DNA from: Flavimarina sp. Hel_I_48
GTDB lineage: Bacteria > Bacteroidota > Bacteroidia > Flavobacteriales > Flavobacteriaceae
Direction: 5' to 3'
Length of the DNA stretch: 64,000 nt
Assembly (NCBI RefSeq): GCF_000733945.1
Contig: NZ_JPOL01000002.1
Span: 2,357,001-2,421,000, forward strand
This document shows positions 25,722 through 34,151 of the stretch, piece after piece. Under the pieces are notes generated by a model, which was not told the origin of the DNA, did no database searches, and saw only the letters and a list, made by a program, of their open reading frames with translations. Positions within the stretch are counted from its first letter, which is position 1. Each line of letters starts with the position of its first letter. Position numbers and translations under genes: made by a program.

Positions 25722-27698
25722 TTGATATCAAAAACCACCATAGACAATGTGTTTGAAGCCGCCCGGGTAGAGGAGGTGATTGGTGATTTTGTACAGTTAA
25801 AAAAATCAGGCAGTAACTTTAAAGGCTTGAGTCCTTTTAGTGATGAGCGCACCCCCAGTTTTATGGTTTCTCCCGTAAAGCAAATCTGGAAAGATTTCTC
25901 AAGCGGAAAAGGGGGTAATGCGATTGCGTTCCTTATGGAGCATGAGCATTTTAATTACCCGGAAGCCATTAAATATTTGGCTAAAAAATACAATATAGAA
26001 ATTGAGGAAACTGAGCAGACTGATGAGCAAAAAGAAGCGGCAGATGAGCGCGAGAGCATGTATCTGGTCAGCGAGTTTGCAAAAGACTATTTTCATAAAA
26101 TTCTTCTAAACGCTGAAGAGGGCAAAGCCATAGGGCTTAGTTATTTTAAGGAGCGCGGTTTTACGTTAGAGACGATCAAGAAATTCCAGCTGGGCTACTC
26201 GCCAAATATCTGGGACGCTTTTACCAGTGAGGCGCTGCGAAAAGGCTACCAACTGGAATTCCTGGAAAAAACCGGGCTCACGATCGTAAAGGACGATGCT
26301 TCAACAGGTTCAGCGACCAAGCAGTTTGACCGTTTTAAAGGTAGGGTGATGTTTTCCATACAATCGCTTTCCGGCAGGGTTTTGGGTTTTGGGGGGCGTA
26401 TTTTGACCAATGAAAAAAAAGCGGCCAAATACCTCAACAGCCCAGAAAGTGATATTTACCATAAAAGCAAAGTGCTTTATGGGATCTATTTCGCCAAGCA
26501 AAGCATCGCAAAAGAAGATAACTGTTACCTCGTAGAAGGATATACTGATGTGATCCAGATGCATCAGCTGGGCATCGAGAATGTCGTGGCTTCCTCGGGA
26601 ACCGCGCTCACCCCAGAGCAGATTCGACTTATTAATCGCTTAACGCCAAATATCACCGTGCTTTTTGATGGTGACGCGGCCGGGCAGCGTGCTTCCCTGC
26701 GCGGTATAGACCTTATTCTTGAACAGGGGATGAACGTAAGGGTGTGTTCCTTTCCGGAAGGGGAAGACCCTGATAGTTTTTCAAAAAATAATACCCTGCA
26801 CGAAGTACAGGAATATTTAAGTGAAAATTCCAAAGATTTTATTCAGTATAAAGCTTCATTGCTTGTAGCGGAAGCGCAAGGGGATCCTATCAAAAAAGCC
26901 GGACTCATACGCGATATGGTAGAGAGTATAGCTAAAATTCCAGATACGATCAAACGGGAGATTTACGTGCAGGAATGCGCCCGGATTATGGATATTAAGG
27001 AAGATGTCCTTTTTAATACCCTGGCCCAGATCAGAAATAAGGAAAGTAAGGGTGGTGAGCCTAAAAGCGCTGCTAAACAGGGCAAAACCATGGAAGTGGT
27101 GGCTAAAGAAAAGGTTGAAAAAATTGACCGCCAGTATGTACTGGAGCGTAAAATAATCGAGTCTTTATTACTGTATGGTTCCCACAAAGAAACTTTTGAA
27201 GATATCGTAATACAGGAAAACGAGGCCGGCGAACTTGTTGAAAAACATATAGAATTGGAACTCTTCGTTTATGAAAAAATCTATCTGGAACTGCAACAGG
27301 ACGAGATTGAATTTGCTAACGATACATTTAAAGAACTCTACTCAAAAATCATGGATTCACTCAATATAACGCGTGAGGATTTTAAGATCGAGGAATACAT
27401 CAATAGTCTTGAAATGAGCGAGTCTAGCGAAGTATCAACTATTATAATGGATTATGACAAGTACCACCTTCATCGCTGGGATGCCCATGAAATTTATGTC
27501 AAGTTAAAAGAACAGACCATAAGTCAGTATGTGATGCAGACTATTCTGTACCTTAGAAAGTTCTACATCAATGAGCGTATTCTAAAATTGCTTGAAAACG
27601 TAAAAGCTGCAGGTAGCAGCAGGGAAATTATGGAAGAAGTGATGGATTATAAAAAGCTGGATAAGATCATTTCTGAAAAACTGGGAAGTACGATTTAA
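25722..27698 (+). CDS. dnaG: DNA primase
   Basis: Makes RNA primers for replication. 658 residues from TTG 25722 (MISKTTIDNVFEAARVEEVI). The N-terminal zinc-binding domain is present by alignment, but its ligands are gone: S37, S40, D58 and S61 stand where the canonical C, H, C, C occur (GLSPFSDERTPSF ... WKDFSSGKGGNA). The TOPRIM core has YLVEGYTDVIQMHQ and LFDGDAAGQRASLRG. The C-terminal DnaB-interacting region is helical. From memory, loss of these ligands is shared by other Flavobacteriaceae. Confidence 0.95.
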   Translation: MISKTTIDNVFEAARVEEVIGDFVQLKKSGSNFKGLSPFSDERTPSFMVSPVKQIWKDFSSGKGGNAIAFLMEHEHFNYPEAIKYLAKKYNIEIEETEQTDEQKEAADERESMYLVSEFAKDYFHKILLNAEEGKAIGLSYFKERGFTLETIKKFQLGYSPNIWDAFTSEALRKGYQLEFLEKTGLTIVKDDASTGSATKQFDRFKGRVMFSIQSLSGRVLGFGGRILTNEKKAAKYLNSPESDIYHKSKVLYGIYFAKQSIAKEDNCYLVEGYTDVIQMHQLGIENVVASSGTALTPEQIRLINRLTPNITVLFDGDAAGQRASLRGIDLILEQGMNVRVCSFPEGEDPDSFSKNNTLHEVQEYLSENSKDFIQYKASLLVAEAQGDPIKKAGLIRDMVESIAKIPDTIKREIYVQECARIMDIKEDVLFNTLAQIRNKESKGGEPKSAAKQGKTMEVVAKEKVEKIDRQYVLERKIIESLLLYGSHKETFEDIVIQENEAGELVEKHIELELFVYEKIYLELQQDEIEFANDTFKELYSKIMDSLNITREDFKIEEYINSLEMSESSEVSTIIMDYDKYHLHRWDAHEIYVKLKEQTISQYVMQTILYLRKFYINERILKLLENVKAAGSSREIMEEVMDYKKLDKIISEKLGSTI

Positions 27699-27838
27699 CC
27701 TCGCAATATCCAGTTGCAGTGCATAGAATCAATAGAATTAAATTGAACAAAAAAGTTCAAAAAAGACAATTTAAAGCGCTTTTTCAGACCTAAACCCCCT
27801 ACTTTTAGGGACAATTTGGTTAAAAATATCAAGCGAAA

Positions 27839-28474
27839 TTAAAGGTCTGAAGTTTGCAACAACCGCGCCTGCTGAATCAATTCTGCCAAACTACCTGCAT
27901 CCAGTTTACGTAACAAACGTGTTTTATAGGTGCTTACCGTTTTCTCGTTAATATCAAGTGACTGTGCGATATCTTTGTTCCGTTTGCCGGAAGAAAGCAT
28001 ATTGAGCACTTCGGTTTCACGACTGCTCAATCGTTTGTAACGATAAGCAATATTGTTTGAACTGTTCTCATTTTTGGCGAGCATGCTTGAAAGCTCTGTA
28101 TTGAGATAAATACCACCCTTATTGACCTGCATGATGGCCGTTCGTACGGTTTTTATGGGCGCAAGTTTCCCCACATAGCCCATGGCGCCCGCTTTGATAG
28201 CGCTCAGTGCATACATTTCTTCAGGATGCTGGCTAAAGATAAGTATCTTGATACCGGCGAATTTTCTCCGTAAGGCCTTTATACTTGAAAGACCCTGTAA
28301 ATTAGGGAGGTCAAGCTCAAGAATCAGTAGATCAGGAACTGTCTTCTCCAGTGATGCGTTGAGGTCTTTGCCATCTACTACAACATTTGAAATTATAAAA
28401 TCATCATCGCTTAGAATGTGCTGTAAGCCTTCTTTGACGATGGGGTGATGGTCTGCTATTGTAAGTTGGTACAT
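27839..28474 (-). CDS. NarL/LuxR-type response regulator with Glu at the phosphorylation site
   Basis: 211 residues: receiver domain 1-120 and a LuxR-type helix-turn-helix about 145-205 (LSSRETEVLNMLSSGKRNKD, EKTVSTYKTRLLRKL). The acidic pocket residue D8 (ADHHP) and K102 (GYVGK) are present, but the phospho-acceptor position is E53 (LLILELDLPNL). Glu often mimics a phosphorylated Asp, so the protein may be constitutively active or regulated by other means. Lies head-to-tail with nadE, no cognate kinase adjacent. Confidence 0.88.
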   Translation of the reverse strand: MYQLTIADHHPIVKEGLQHILSDDDFIISNVVVDGKDLNASLEKTVPDLLILELDLPNLQGLSSIKALRRKFAGIKILIFSQHPEEMYALSAIKAGAMGYVGKLAPIKTVRTAIMQVNKGGIYLNTELSSMLAKNENSSNNIAYRYKRLSSRETEVLNMLSSGKRNKDIAQSLDINEKTVSTYKTRLLRKLDAGSLAELIQQARLLQTSDL

Positions 28475-28580
28475 TGGAAATTTGAACTTCGGTAGAGTAA
28501 ATATATCTGCTTTCTACCAAAGCACATAAAAATTCATAATATGTTCGGCATACTTACAATTTTATGCGTTTAAACGTAAT

Positions 28581-29369
28581 TTATTTAAGATTTTTGGGAA
28601 TTTCGCATACTGGAATGGGAAGCATTTTATGTTTATTGGCCCTATTAAACCCTGAATAAATTTCGAAAATGGTTCGTTGTCTGTCTTTAAAGTCCCCTGC
28701 GTTCATGCCTTTTTCCTGCATTTTCATGGCCCATTCCAGTTCGTCATAACTTGCACCTATCTGGTCTTCGTCACTGCGATCATCTTTCCACAGGCCATCA
28801 GAAGGTTTTGCAACTTGTATTGTTTCGGGTACGCCCAGTGCTGCGGCAAGTGCATACACTTCAGACTTCATAAGGTCTGCAATAGGGCTAAGGTCTACGC
28901 CGCCATCGCCATATTTAGTATAAAAACCCACTCCAAAATCTTCCACTTTATTACCGGTGCCGGCAACAAGGTAACTGTGAAGGCCGGCGAAATAATACAG
29001 GGTGCTCATGCGCAGGCGGGCACGGGTATTGGCCAGGCTAAGATTAAGGGTTTCATTTTCCTGAGTGACGGGAAGCGCCATTTTAAACGTCTCAAAAGAT
29101 TCCGTAAGGTCCACCCGTACGTTGCTTACATTCGCAAAGCGCTTTTTAAGCTGCTCAATATGCTCCTGGCCGCGGCTTACATGCGATGGTGGTTGATGAA
29201 TAGGCATCTCCACGCACAAGGTGCGCAGACCGGTCTTTGCACAAAGGCTAGACGTAACCGCGCTGTCTATGCCGCCGCTTATCCCCACAACAAAACCGCT
29301 TACATTAGCGTTTGTGGCATAATCCTTTAACCAGTCTACAATATGATCGATCACTTTTTCAGTTTGCAT
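28581..29369 (-). CDS. nadE: NH3-dependent NAD+ synthetase
   Basis: Last step of NAD biosynthesis, amidating deamido-NAD with ammonia. 262 residues, the length of the ammonia-only form without a glutaminase domain. PP-loop GISGGIDSAVTSSL near 29-42, nucleotide-binding GTGNKVEDFGVGFYTKYGDG and AKPSDGLW. ATG 29369 faces gldB across a shared promoter region of about 90 bp. Confidence 0.95.
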   Translation of the reverse strand: MQTEKVIDHIVDWLKDYATNANVSGFVVGISGGIDSAVTSSLCAKTGLRTLCVEMPIHQPPSHVSRGQEHIEQLKKRFANVSNVRVDLTESFETFKMALPVTQENETLNLSLANTRARLRMSTLYYFAGLHSYLVAGTGNKVEDFGVGFYTKYGDGGVDLSPIADLMKSEVYALAAALGVPETIQVAKPSDGLWKDDRSDEDQIGASYDELEWAMKMQEKGMNAGDFKDRQRTIFEIYSGFNRANKHKMLPIPVCEIPKNLK

Positions 29370-29376
29370 AGAATCC

Positions 29377-29404
29377 TTGTTTTTAAATAGTATGACTACC
29401 TTTG
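29377..29404 (+). promoter_or_regulatory. gldBC promoter
   Basis: TTG at 29377-29379, 17 nt, then TACCTTTG at 29397-29404: a Bacteroidota -33/-7 pair about 57 nt before the chosen gldB start. Confidence 0.55.
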
Positions 29405-29460
29405 CGGCGCAATTAAGAGATGTGAATTTACAAAAAACTAAAATGTATAGGGAGCAGGGA

Positions 29461-30435
29461 ATGCCTAAATGCGCCTTTATTATGCTTTTTGCTGTTCTGC
29501 TGGCAGTTTTTTTTCAAAGCTGTAAAAAAGATGCGCAAATTCCAGAAGCTATCGCATCTATACCCATGCATCTTCAGGTAAAACGTTTTGATCAGCGTTT
29601 TGCGCAGGCAACGGCAGATAGTATACCCCGGTTGATAAAACAGTTTCCTTACCTTTTCCCTGAACAATATGACGCTGCGTTCTGGCAGGCCAAAATTGAG
29701 GATACCATTCAAGTCGCGCTCAACCGTGAAGTAGCGAAAAGCTTTCCAGATTTTGAGGCTCAACGTGCAGATCTGGAGACGCTCTTTAAACATATTGAAT
29801 ATTATTACCCTAAAACCCCTTTGCCCACCGTGGTCACGGTAACTTCAGAAGTGGATTATCGCAATCCCGTGATTTTAGCGGACACCTTGCTTATTGTTGC
29901 GCTAGACAATTATCTGGGAAGCGAGCATGAATTTTATGGCGGGATTCAAAAGTACCTCACGCAGAACTTTAGAAAAGAGCAAATAGATGTTGCTGTAGCT
30001 TCCGCTTTTGCGGAAAAAATACTGGGAAGCAGACCACGGGGAAGACGTTTTCTTGATGAAATGATCTTTCAGGGAAAGCGACTCTATCTTATGCAGCATT
30101 TGCTTACACTTAAAGATAAGGCAGCTGTCATGGGTTATACGGAAGAACAATGGCAATGGGCACAGGAAAATGAGGTGAATATCTGGACCTATTTTGTGGA
30201 AAACGAACTTTTGTTCAATACAGATGGCGAACTTCTAAACCGTTTTATAAATCCGGCGCCTTTTTCAAAATTCCAGATGGAATTTGACCGGGAATCGCCG
30301 CCGCGCCTGGGCAGGTTTATAGGCTGGCAAATGGTGAATGCCTATGCCGAAAAAAAAGACATAGCGCTGCAGGAATTGATGCAGCTATCAACTGATGAGA
30401 TTTTTAATAACGCAACATACAAACCACGTAAATAA
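29461..30435 (+). CDS. gldB: GldB, gliding motility lipoprotein
   Basis: Lipoprotein essential for gliding and T9SS function in Flavobacterium. From ATG 29461 (MPKCAFIMLFAVLLAVFFQSC) it has 324 residues with a lipobox FQSC and the mature Cys followed by KKD. An in-frame ATG at 29443 adds six residues and is possible; starts further upstream run into the promoter. The body contains MHLQVKRFDQRFA and a conserved FIGWQMVNAY near the C-terminus. Identified by pattern, length and by the overlapping gldC (TAATG). nadE is divergent next door, an arrangement I recall from other flavobacteria. Confidence 0.88.
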   Translation: MPKCAFIMLFAVLLAVFFQSCKKDAQIPEAIASIPMHLQVKRFDQRFAQATADSIPRLIKQFPYLFPEQYDAAFWQAKIEDTIQVALNREVAKSFPDFEAQRADLETLFKHIEYYYPKTPLPTVVTVTSEVDYRNPVILADTLLIVALDNYLGSEHEFYGGIQKYLTQNFRKEQIDVAVASAFAEKILGSRPRGRRFLDEMIFQGKRLYLMQHLLTLKDKAAVMGYTEEQWQWAQENEVNIWTYFVENELLFNTDGELLNRFINPAPFSKFQMEFDRESPPRLGRFIGWQMVNAYAEKKDIALQELMQLSTDEIFNNATYKPRK

Positions 30436-30773
30436 TGGCTAAAATCATAAAAACGCAGATCAATATAAATGTAGACCTTGATGAAAACAGGGTGCCAGAA
30501 ACTATTTCCTGGACCGCAGAAGATGGCGGCGTAAAAATGGAACCTGCCAAAGCGATGCTGCTTTCCCTCTGGGATCACAAAACGCAGGAGGCTGCGCGAA
30601 TAGATTTATGGACGAAGGATATGCCGGTAGATGAGATGAAAAAGTTTTTCCACCAGACGCTTGTGGGTATGACCCAGACATTTCACCGCGCGACAAATGA
30701 TGATAAAATGACTGCGACGATGCAGGATTTTTGCGATTATTTTGCAGAAAAACTGGAACTGAAGAAGAGTTGA
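30435..30773 (+). CDS. gldC: GldC, gliding motility protein
   Basis: 112 residues, soluble, no signal peptide. The sequence (IINKNVDLDE-like start, PETISWTAEDGG, DLWTKDMPVDEMKKFFHQTL) matches GldC as I know it. It supports gliding, with a reduced-motility rather than a null phenotype when lost in Flavobacterium. Its ATG overlaps the gldB TAA by one base, so the two are translationally coupled. Confidence 0.88.
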   Translation: MAKIIKTQININVDLDENRVPETISWTAEDGGVKMEPAKAMLLSLWDHKTQEAARIDLWTKDMPVDEMKKFFHQTLVGMTQTFHRATNDDKMTATMQDFCDYFAEKLELKKS

Positions 30774-30856
30774 AAAAACGTATCGTGTATACTGTTTGTA
30801 GCTAAAACAATGTATAATCTACATTTTAAAATAATGAAAACGTCAAACTTTATAGC

Positions 30857-31225
30857 ATGAAACTCATCTTCATTTATAACGCAAACTCTGGTAAGCTGAA
30901 TCTTTACAAGGATATTGCGCATAAGATTTTTAGTCCGCAGACATATCCCTGCAGTTTGTGCGCAATAACTTTTGGGGTTCTTAAAGAGGAAGAAAACTGG
31001 AAGAAATTTAGGGAGCAATCGGCTATTACAATGGAATTTCACCACATTGATGAATTTACCTCAAAATACCGTTCTAAATGGCTGAGAAAGTTCGATTTTC
31101 CGGTGATTTTAGCTGAAAATGGGGAGAATTTAGAGATTTTTGCTTCTAAAGAGGAATTGGATGCGCTGAAAGATTCTGGGGAGTTGATAGCATTGATTGA
31201 AGAAAGGGCAACTACTGTAGAATGA
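30857..31225 (+). CDS. Conserved hypothetical protein with CxxC motif
   Basis: 122 residues. Starts MKLIFIYNANSGKLNLYKDI, then SPQTYPCSLCAITFG with C32 and C35 as a possible redox or metal pair. The beta-alpha-beta start and the C-x-x-C are reminiscent of a thioredoxin-like fold, but I do not recognise a named family. Homologues with this N-terminus are familiar from other flavobacteria as unannotated proteins. Stands 83 bp after gldC, same strand. Confidence 0.6.
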   Translation: MKLIFIYNANSGKLNLYKDIAHKIFSPQTYPCSLCAITFGVLKEEENWKKFREQSAITMEFHHIDEFTSKYRSKWLRKFDFPVILAENGENLEIFASKEELDALKDSGELIALIEERATTVE

Positions 31226-31293
31226 AATTTGTATGCTGTAGATTGAATAGCGTAAAAATGTTTTGACCTTTAGGGTACAATATACAGGTAACG

Positions 31294-31713
31294 TTATGGA
31301 GTTTTCAAATGTTTTTCTAACTCCAGTTTGTGTTGCATACGCGCTATAGAAAAATCTTTAGATCTATCATCAAGAATTTTAATCAATATAAGATCGATCG
31401 AAATTAGTTTATGGAGGTTTGCTGAATGTATAGTAGTGAACTCTGATTTATTAATCAAGATATAAAGGAGATCGATTAATTTTTCAAGATGTGCCGGGTG
31501 TATTTCTTTTAATTTCTCGTTTAAGTCCCGTGGAGTTGCATTAATAAGTTCTTCAATAGAAAAATCGAAATTGATATTCAAAATCGTATCGATTTCATTG
31601 AAATTATCCTGAGGAATTTTAGAACTGGCCCCGGTGATTTTCTCAATTAAGGTTTGGAGAACTAAAGAAAGCCTCTGAATCTCACGTTGTATATAATCTT
31701 TTTCATATTCCAA
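31294..31713 (-). CDS. Hypothetical helical protein
   Basis: 139 residues, soluble, almost entirely predicted helix (YIQREIQRLSLVLQTLIEKI at the start, LEKLIDLLYILINKSE in the middle). No known motif. Probably the last gene of the minus-strand group with the hydrolase and engB, though 127 bp separate it from engB. Confidence 0.6.
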   Translation of the reverse strand: MEYEKDYIQREIQRLSLVLQTLIEKITGASSKIPQDNFNEIDTILNINFDFSIEELINATPRDLNEKLKEIHPAHLEKLIDLLYILINKSEFTTIHSANLHKLISIDLILIKILDDRSKDFSIARMQHKLELEKHLKTP

Positions 31714-31804
31714 AGTGTCGCTTTTCTAACTTTCAAACGAAGAAAAATTGTACTGTATGTTATAAAATATTTTGGTTTTATCCAATGCATTTTACATTAT
31801 TCAA

Positions 31805-31837
31805 AACCTGTAAGCTGCAACATTGAACCTGCAACGA
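31805..31837. repeat. Short dispersed repeat, ACCTG/GCTGCAAC type
   Basis: AACCTGTAAGCTGCAAC followed by GAACCTGCAAC; its reverse complement resembles CAGGTTGCAAGTTGCAAG at 6858-6878. Two related copies in the window suggest a small mobile-like repeat family. Confidence 0.45.
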
Positions 31838-31840
31838 AAG

Positions 31841-32446
31841 TTACTCCTTCATTCCTTCATTAATCCCATCAATGTAAGCTAGAATTTCATCCCGGCCTGT
31901 AGTATTTGTAGCGCTGCTCACAAAATAATTTGGCATTTCCAGCCAGACGCCTTCTAGTAATGTCGCTTTATAGACTTCAATATTGCGCTTCAAAGCCATA
32001 GGTTTCAACTTATCAGCTTTTGTGAAAATAATGGAAAAAGGGATTTGGTGCTCGCCCAGATATTCCATAAACTCGAGGTCTATGGGTTGGGGTTCATGAC
32101 GGCAGTCAATCAATACAAAAGCAGAAATCAACTGCTCGCGCTGTTCAAAATAATTGGTTATGAATTTCTGAAATTCTTTCTTGGCCTTTTTGGAAACGCG
32201 GGCATATCCATAACCAGGTAAATCTACCAGAAACCAGTTTGAATTAATGGTAAAATGATTGATAAGTTGGGTTTTTCCTGGTCTTCCCGATGTTTTTGCA
32301 AGGTTTTTTCGCTGGGTGAGCATATTGATCAGGGAAGACTTGCCCACATTGGAGCGGCCTATAAATGCGTATTCCGGTAAGCGCTGCTGCGGGCATTTAT
32401 CTACCTTAGAGTTGCTTATGAGAAATTCAGCCGATTTAATCTGCAT
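31841..32446 (-). CDS. engB: EngB/YsxC, ribosome biogenesis GTPase
   Basis: GTPase needed for 50S subunit assembly. 201 residues. G1 GRSNVGKSS (30-38), the G2 segment [17 protein letters not shown]3 DLPGYG, G4 TKAD and G5 SSATN. ATG 32446. Follows the alpha/beta hydrolase gene by 36 bp on the same strand. Confidence 0.95.
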   Translation of the reverse strand: MQIKSAEFLISNSKVDKCPQQRLPEYAFIGRSNVGKSSLINMLTQRKNLAKTSGRPGKTQLINHFTINSNWFLVDLPGYGYARVSKKAKKEFQKFITNYFEQREQLISAFVLIDCRHEPQPIDLEFMEYLGEHQIPFSIIFTKADKLKPMALKRNIEVYKATLLEGVWLEMPNYFVSSATNTTGRDEILAYIDGINEGMKE

Positions 32447-32482
32447 CGATAGGTTTTAAAAGGAATAAAATAGGTTTAGGAG

Positions 32483-33247
32483 CTAATAATTACGCTCCTT
32501 GAGCCAATTATGAAGAATTTCGTTAAACTCGTTTGGTCGTTCCATCATCGCGGCATGACCGCATTTGTCTATCCAATAGAGGTTAGAATCTGGTAAGAGT
32601 TTATCAAAATCCTGTGCAACCTCTGGTGGGGTCACATTGTCATTTTTTCCCCAGATTATACAAGTGGGCGTATGCATGCTGGGCAAATCATTTCCCATAT
32701 TGTGGCGAATCGCGCTTTTTGCAATTGCAAGTGTCTTTACAAGTTTGTTGCGATCATTGACCACGGCATAGACATCGTCCACGATTTCTTTAGTGGCCAC
32801 TGCAGGGTCATAAAAAACATCTTCTGCTTTTTTCTTGATGTACTCGTAATCCCCGCGCTTGGGATAGCTTTCGCCCATGGCATTTTCATAAAGGCCAGAG
32901 CTGCCCGTAATGACCAGCGCCTTCATGTTTTCGGGGTACATTTTTGTGTGGTAAAGACCTATATGACCACCAAGGGAATTTCCCAAAAGAATCACTTTTT
33001 CAAGTTTTTTGAACTTAAGAAAGTCGTTGAGGTACTTTGCGAATGTTTTGACACCCGTTTTAAGGAGAGGGGTAGAATAGATGGGCAACATGGGGATCAC
33101 CACTTTGTAACCCTGCTGGGAAAAATAAGAAGTAACGGAATCAAAGTTGCTCAAACTACCCATTAGCCCGTGTAGAACCACGATAGGTGTGCCTTCACCA
33201 ACTTCTATGTACGTGTATTTCTTTTCCTTTTTTAAATCGTGAGTCAT
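32483..33247 (-). CDS. Alpha/beta hydrolase
   Basis: 254 residues, no signal peptide. Nucleophile S91 in the elbow GNSLGGH, oxyanion-side HGLMGS near 26-31, acid in WGKNDNVTPPEV and the catalytic His in GHAAMMERP near the C-terminus. Typical of small esterases or C-C hydrolases; the substrate is unknown. Faces the dcw cluster across 430 bp of regulatory sequence. Confidence 0.88.
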   Translation of the reverse strand: MTHDLKKEKKYTYIEVGEGTPIVVLHGLMGSLSNFDSVTSYFSQQGYKVVIPMLPIYSTPLLKTGVKTFAKYLNDFLKFKKLEKVILLGNSLGGHIGLYHTKMYPENMKALVITGSSGLYENAMGESYPKRGDYEYIKKKAEDVFYDPAVATKEIVDDVYAVVNDRNKLVKTLAIAKSAIRHNMGNDLPSMHTPTCIIWGKNDNVTPPEVAQDFDKLLPDSNLYWIDKCGHAAMMERPNEFNEILHNWLKERNY

Positions 33248-33272
33248 ATGCGGTGAGCGTCAAGCTTAGTCA

Positions 33273-33280
33273 CAAATATA
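33273..33280 (-). promoter_or_regulatory. -7 promoter motif of the alpha/beta hydrolase gene
   Basis: TATATTTG on the minus strand, 25 nt before the ATG at 33247. -33 partner not evident. Confidence 0.5.
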
Positions 33281-33425
33281 GACATTTACACTAAATCGCA
33301 CCGCAGTACAAACTACTTAAAAAGAATAGTTTTTTAAAATACTGTAATTGAAATAGTAGGCAATCGCCTGACCCTTAAAAAATAGAATTTTAGGGATGAA
33401 TAGCGATCTTTTTAAAATAAGATAG

Positions 33426-33450
33426 CCCGCTCTTCTCCACTTTTTACCAC
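33426..33450 (-). promoter_or_regulatory. Inverted set of MraZ-like boxes
   Basis: On the minus strand GTGGT, GTGGA and a degenerate GCGGG occur at exact 10-bp steps (starting at 33450, 33440, 33430). Same period and same core as the boxes at 33604-33628 but opposite orientation. Confidence 0.45.
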
Positions 33451-33553
33451 ACGTCTGATTACTGTAGATCCAGACTTTGTGAAAAGTAGCGGTATCTATA
33501 TCCTAGAGGGAGCTGCGACCTTCTTTGACTACGGAATAATGTCAAAAACCTAA

Positions 33554-33603
33554 TTTGTTGATAACTAAAAGATAGTCAACAAGTGACGTCATTTATCAAC
33601 AAA
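33554..33603. promoter_or_regulatory. Inverted repeat of a DnaA-box-like sequence upstream of mraZ
   Basis: TTTGTTGATAA (33554-33564) and TTATCAACAAA (33593-33603) are perfect 11-bp inverted copies 28 bp apart. TTATCAACA is one base from the classical DnaA box TTATCCACA. The second copy directly abuts the first MraZ box. Confidence 0.45.
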
Positions 33604-33647
33604 GTGGGTAAAAGTGGTAAAATGTGGTAATAATTTCTCTATATTTG
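33604..33647 (+). promoter_or_regulatory. mraZ/dcw promoter with three MraZ boxes
   Basis: GTGGG at 33604, GTGGT at 33614 and GTGGT at 33624 repeat at exactly 10 bp, the spacing known for MraZ operators (TGGG-N6 repeats in E. coli). The -7 motif TATATTTG follows at 33640-33647, 30 nt before the mraZ start. The boxes cover the -33 region, fitting autorepression of the cluster by MraZ. Confidence 0.75.
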
Positions 33648-33677
33648 AATTTGTAACGGTCAAAAGCTAACCCCCTC

Positions 33678-34151
33678 TTGCTCAATATAACAGGAACATA
33701 TGAATGCAAAATGGACGCTAAAGGTAGGCTAATGTTGCCTACTGCGCTCAAAAAGCAGCTCGCTCCAGAGCTTCAGGATGGTTTTGTGGTAAAACGAGCG
33801 GTTTTTAATTCTTGTTTAGAGTTGTATCCCATGGCACAGTGGGATTTATTGATGCAGCGCATGAATAAACTCAACCGTTTCAATAAAAAAAACAACGACT
33901 TCATAAGGAAATTTACCGCCGGGGTAAAAATTGTAGAAATAGATACCGCAGGGCGTTTGCTTGTTCCTAAAGACCTTGTTGAATTTGCCCAACTCGAAAA
34001 AGAGATTGTTCTTTCCTCAGCCATAAATATTGTAGAAATATGGGATAAAGAGAGCTATGAGAACATCATTGCTGCCGGTGGGGAAGATTTTGAAAATCAG
34101 GCTCAGGAAGTTATGGGCGATATAATGGAAATACCAGATGGATTATCATAA
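33678..34151 (+). CDS. mraZ: MraZ, transcriptional regulator of the dcw cluster
   Basis: 157 residues from TTG 33678 (MLNITGTYECKMDAKGRLMLP). Two AbrB-like MraZ repeats: one near the N-terminus with KMDAKGRLMLPTALKK and a second with VEIDTAGRLLVPKDLVEFA. In E. coli and mycoplasmas MraZ binds repeats in its own promoter; matching boxes are present here. It overlaps rsmH by 14 bp. First gene of the dcw cluster. Confidence 0.95.
   Translation: MLNITGTYECKMDAKGRLMLPTALKKQLAPELQDGFVVKRAVFNSCLELYPMAQWDLLMQRMNKLNRFNKKNNDFIRKFTAGVKIVEIDTAGRLLVPKDLVEFAQLEKEIVLSSAINIVEIWDKESYENIIAAGGEDFENQAQEVMGDIMEIPDGLS

Noticed and set aside
28677..29330. 217-codon plus-strand frame opposite nadE
   Set aside because: Antisense shadow of a well-supported gene.
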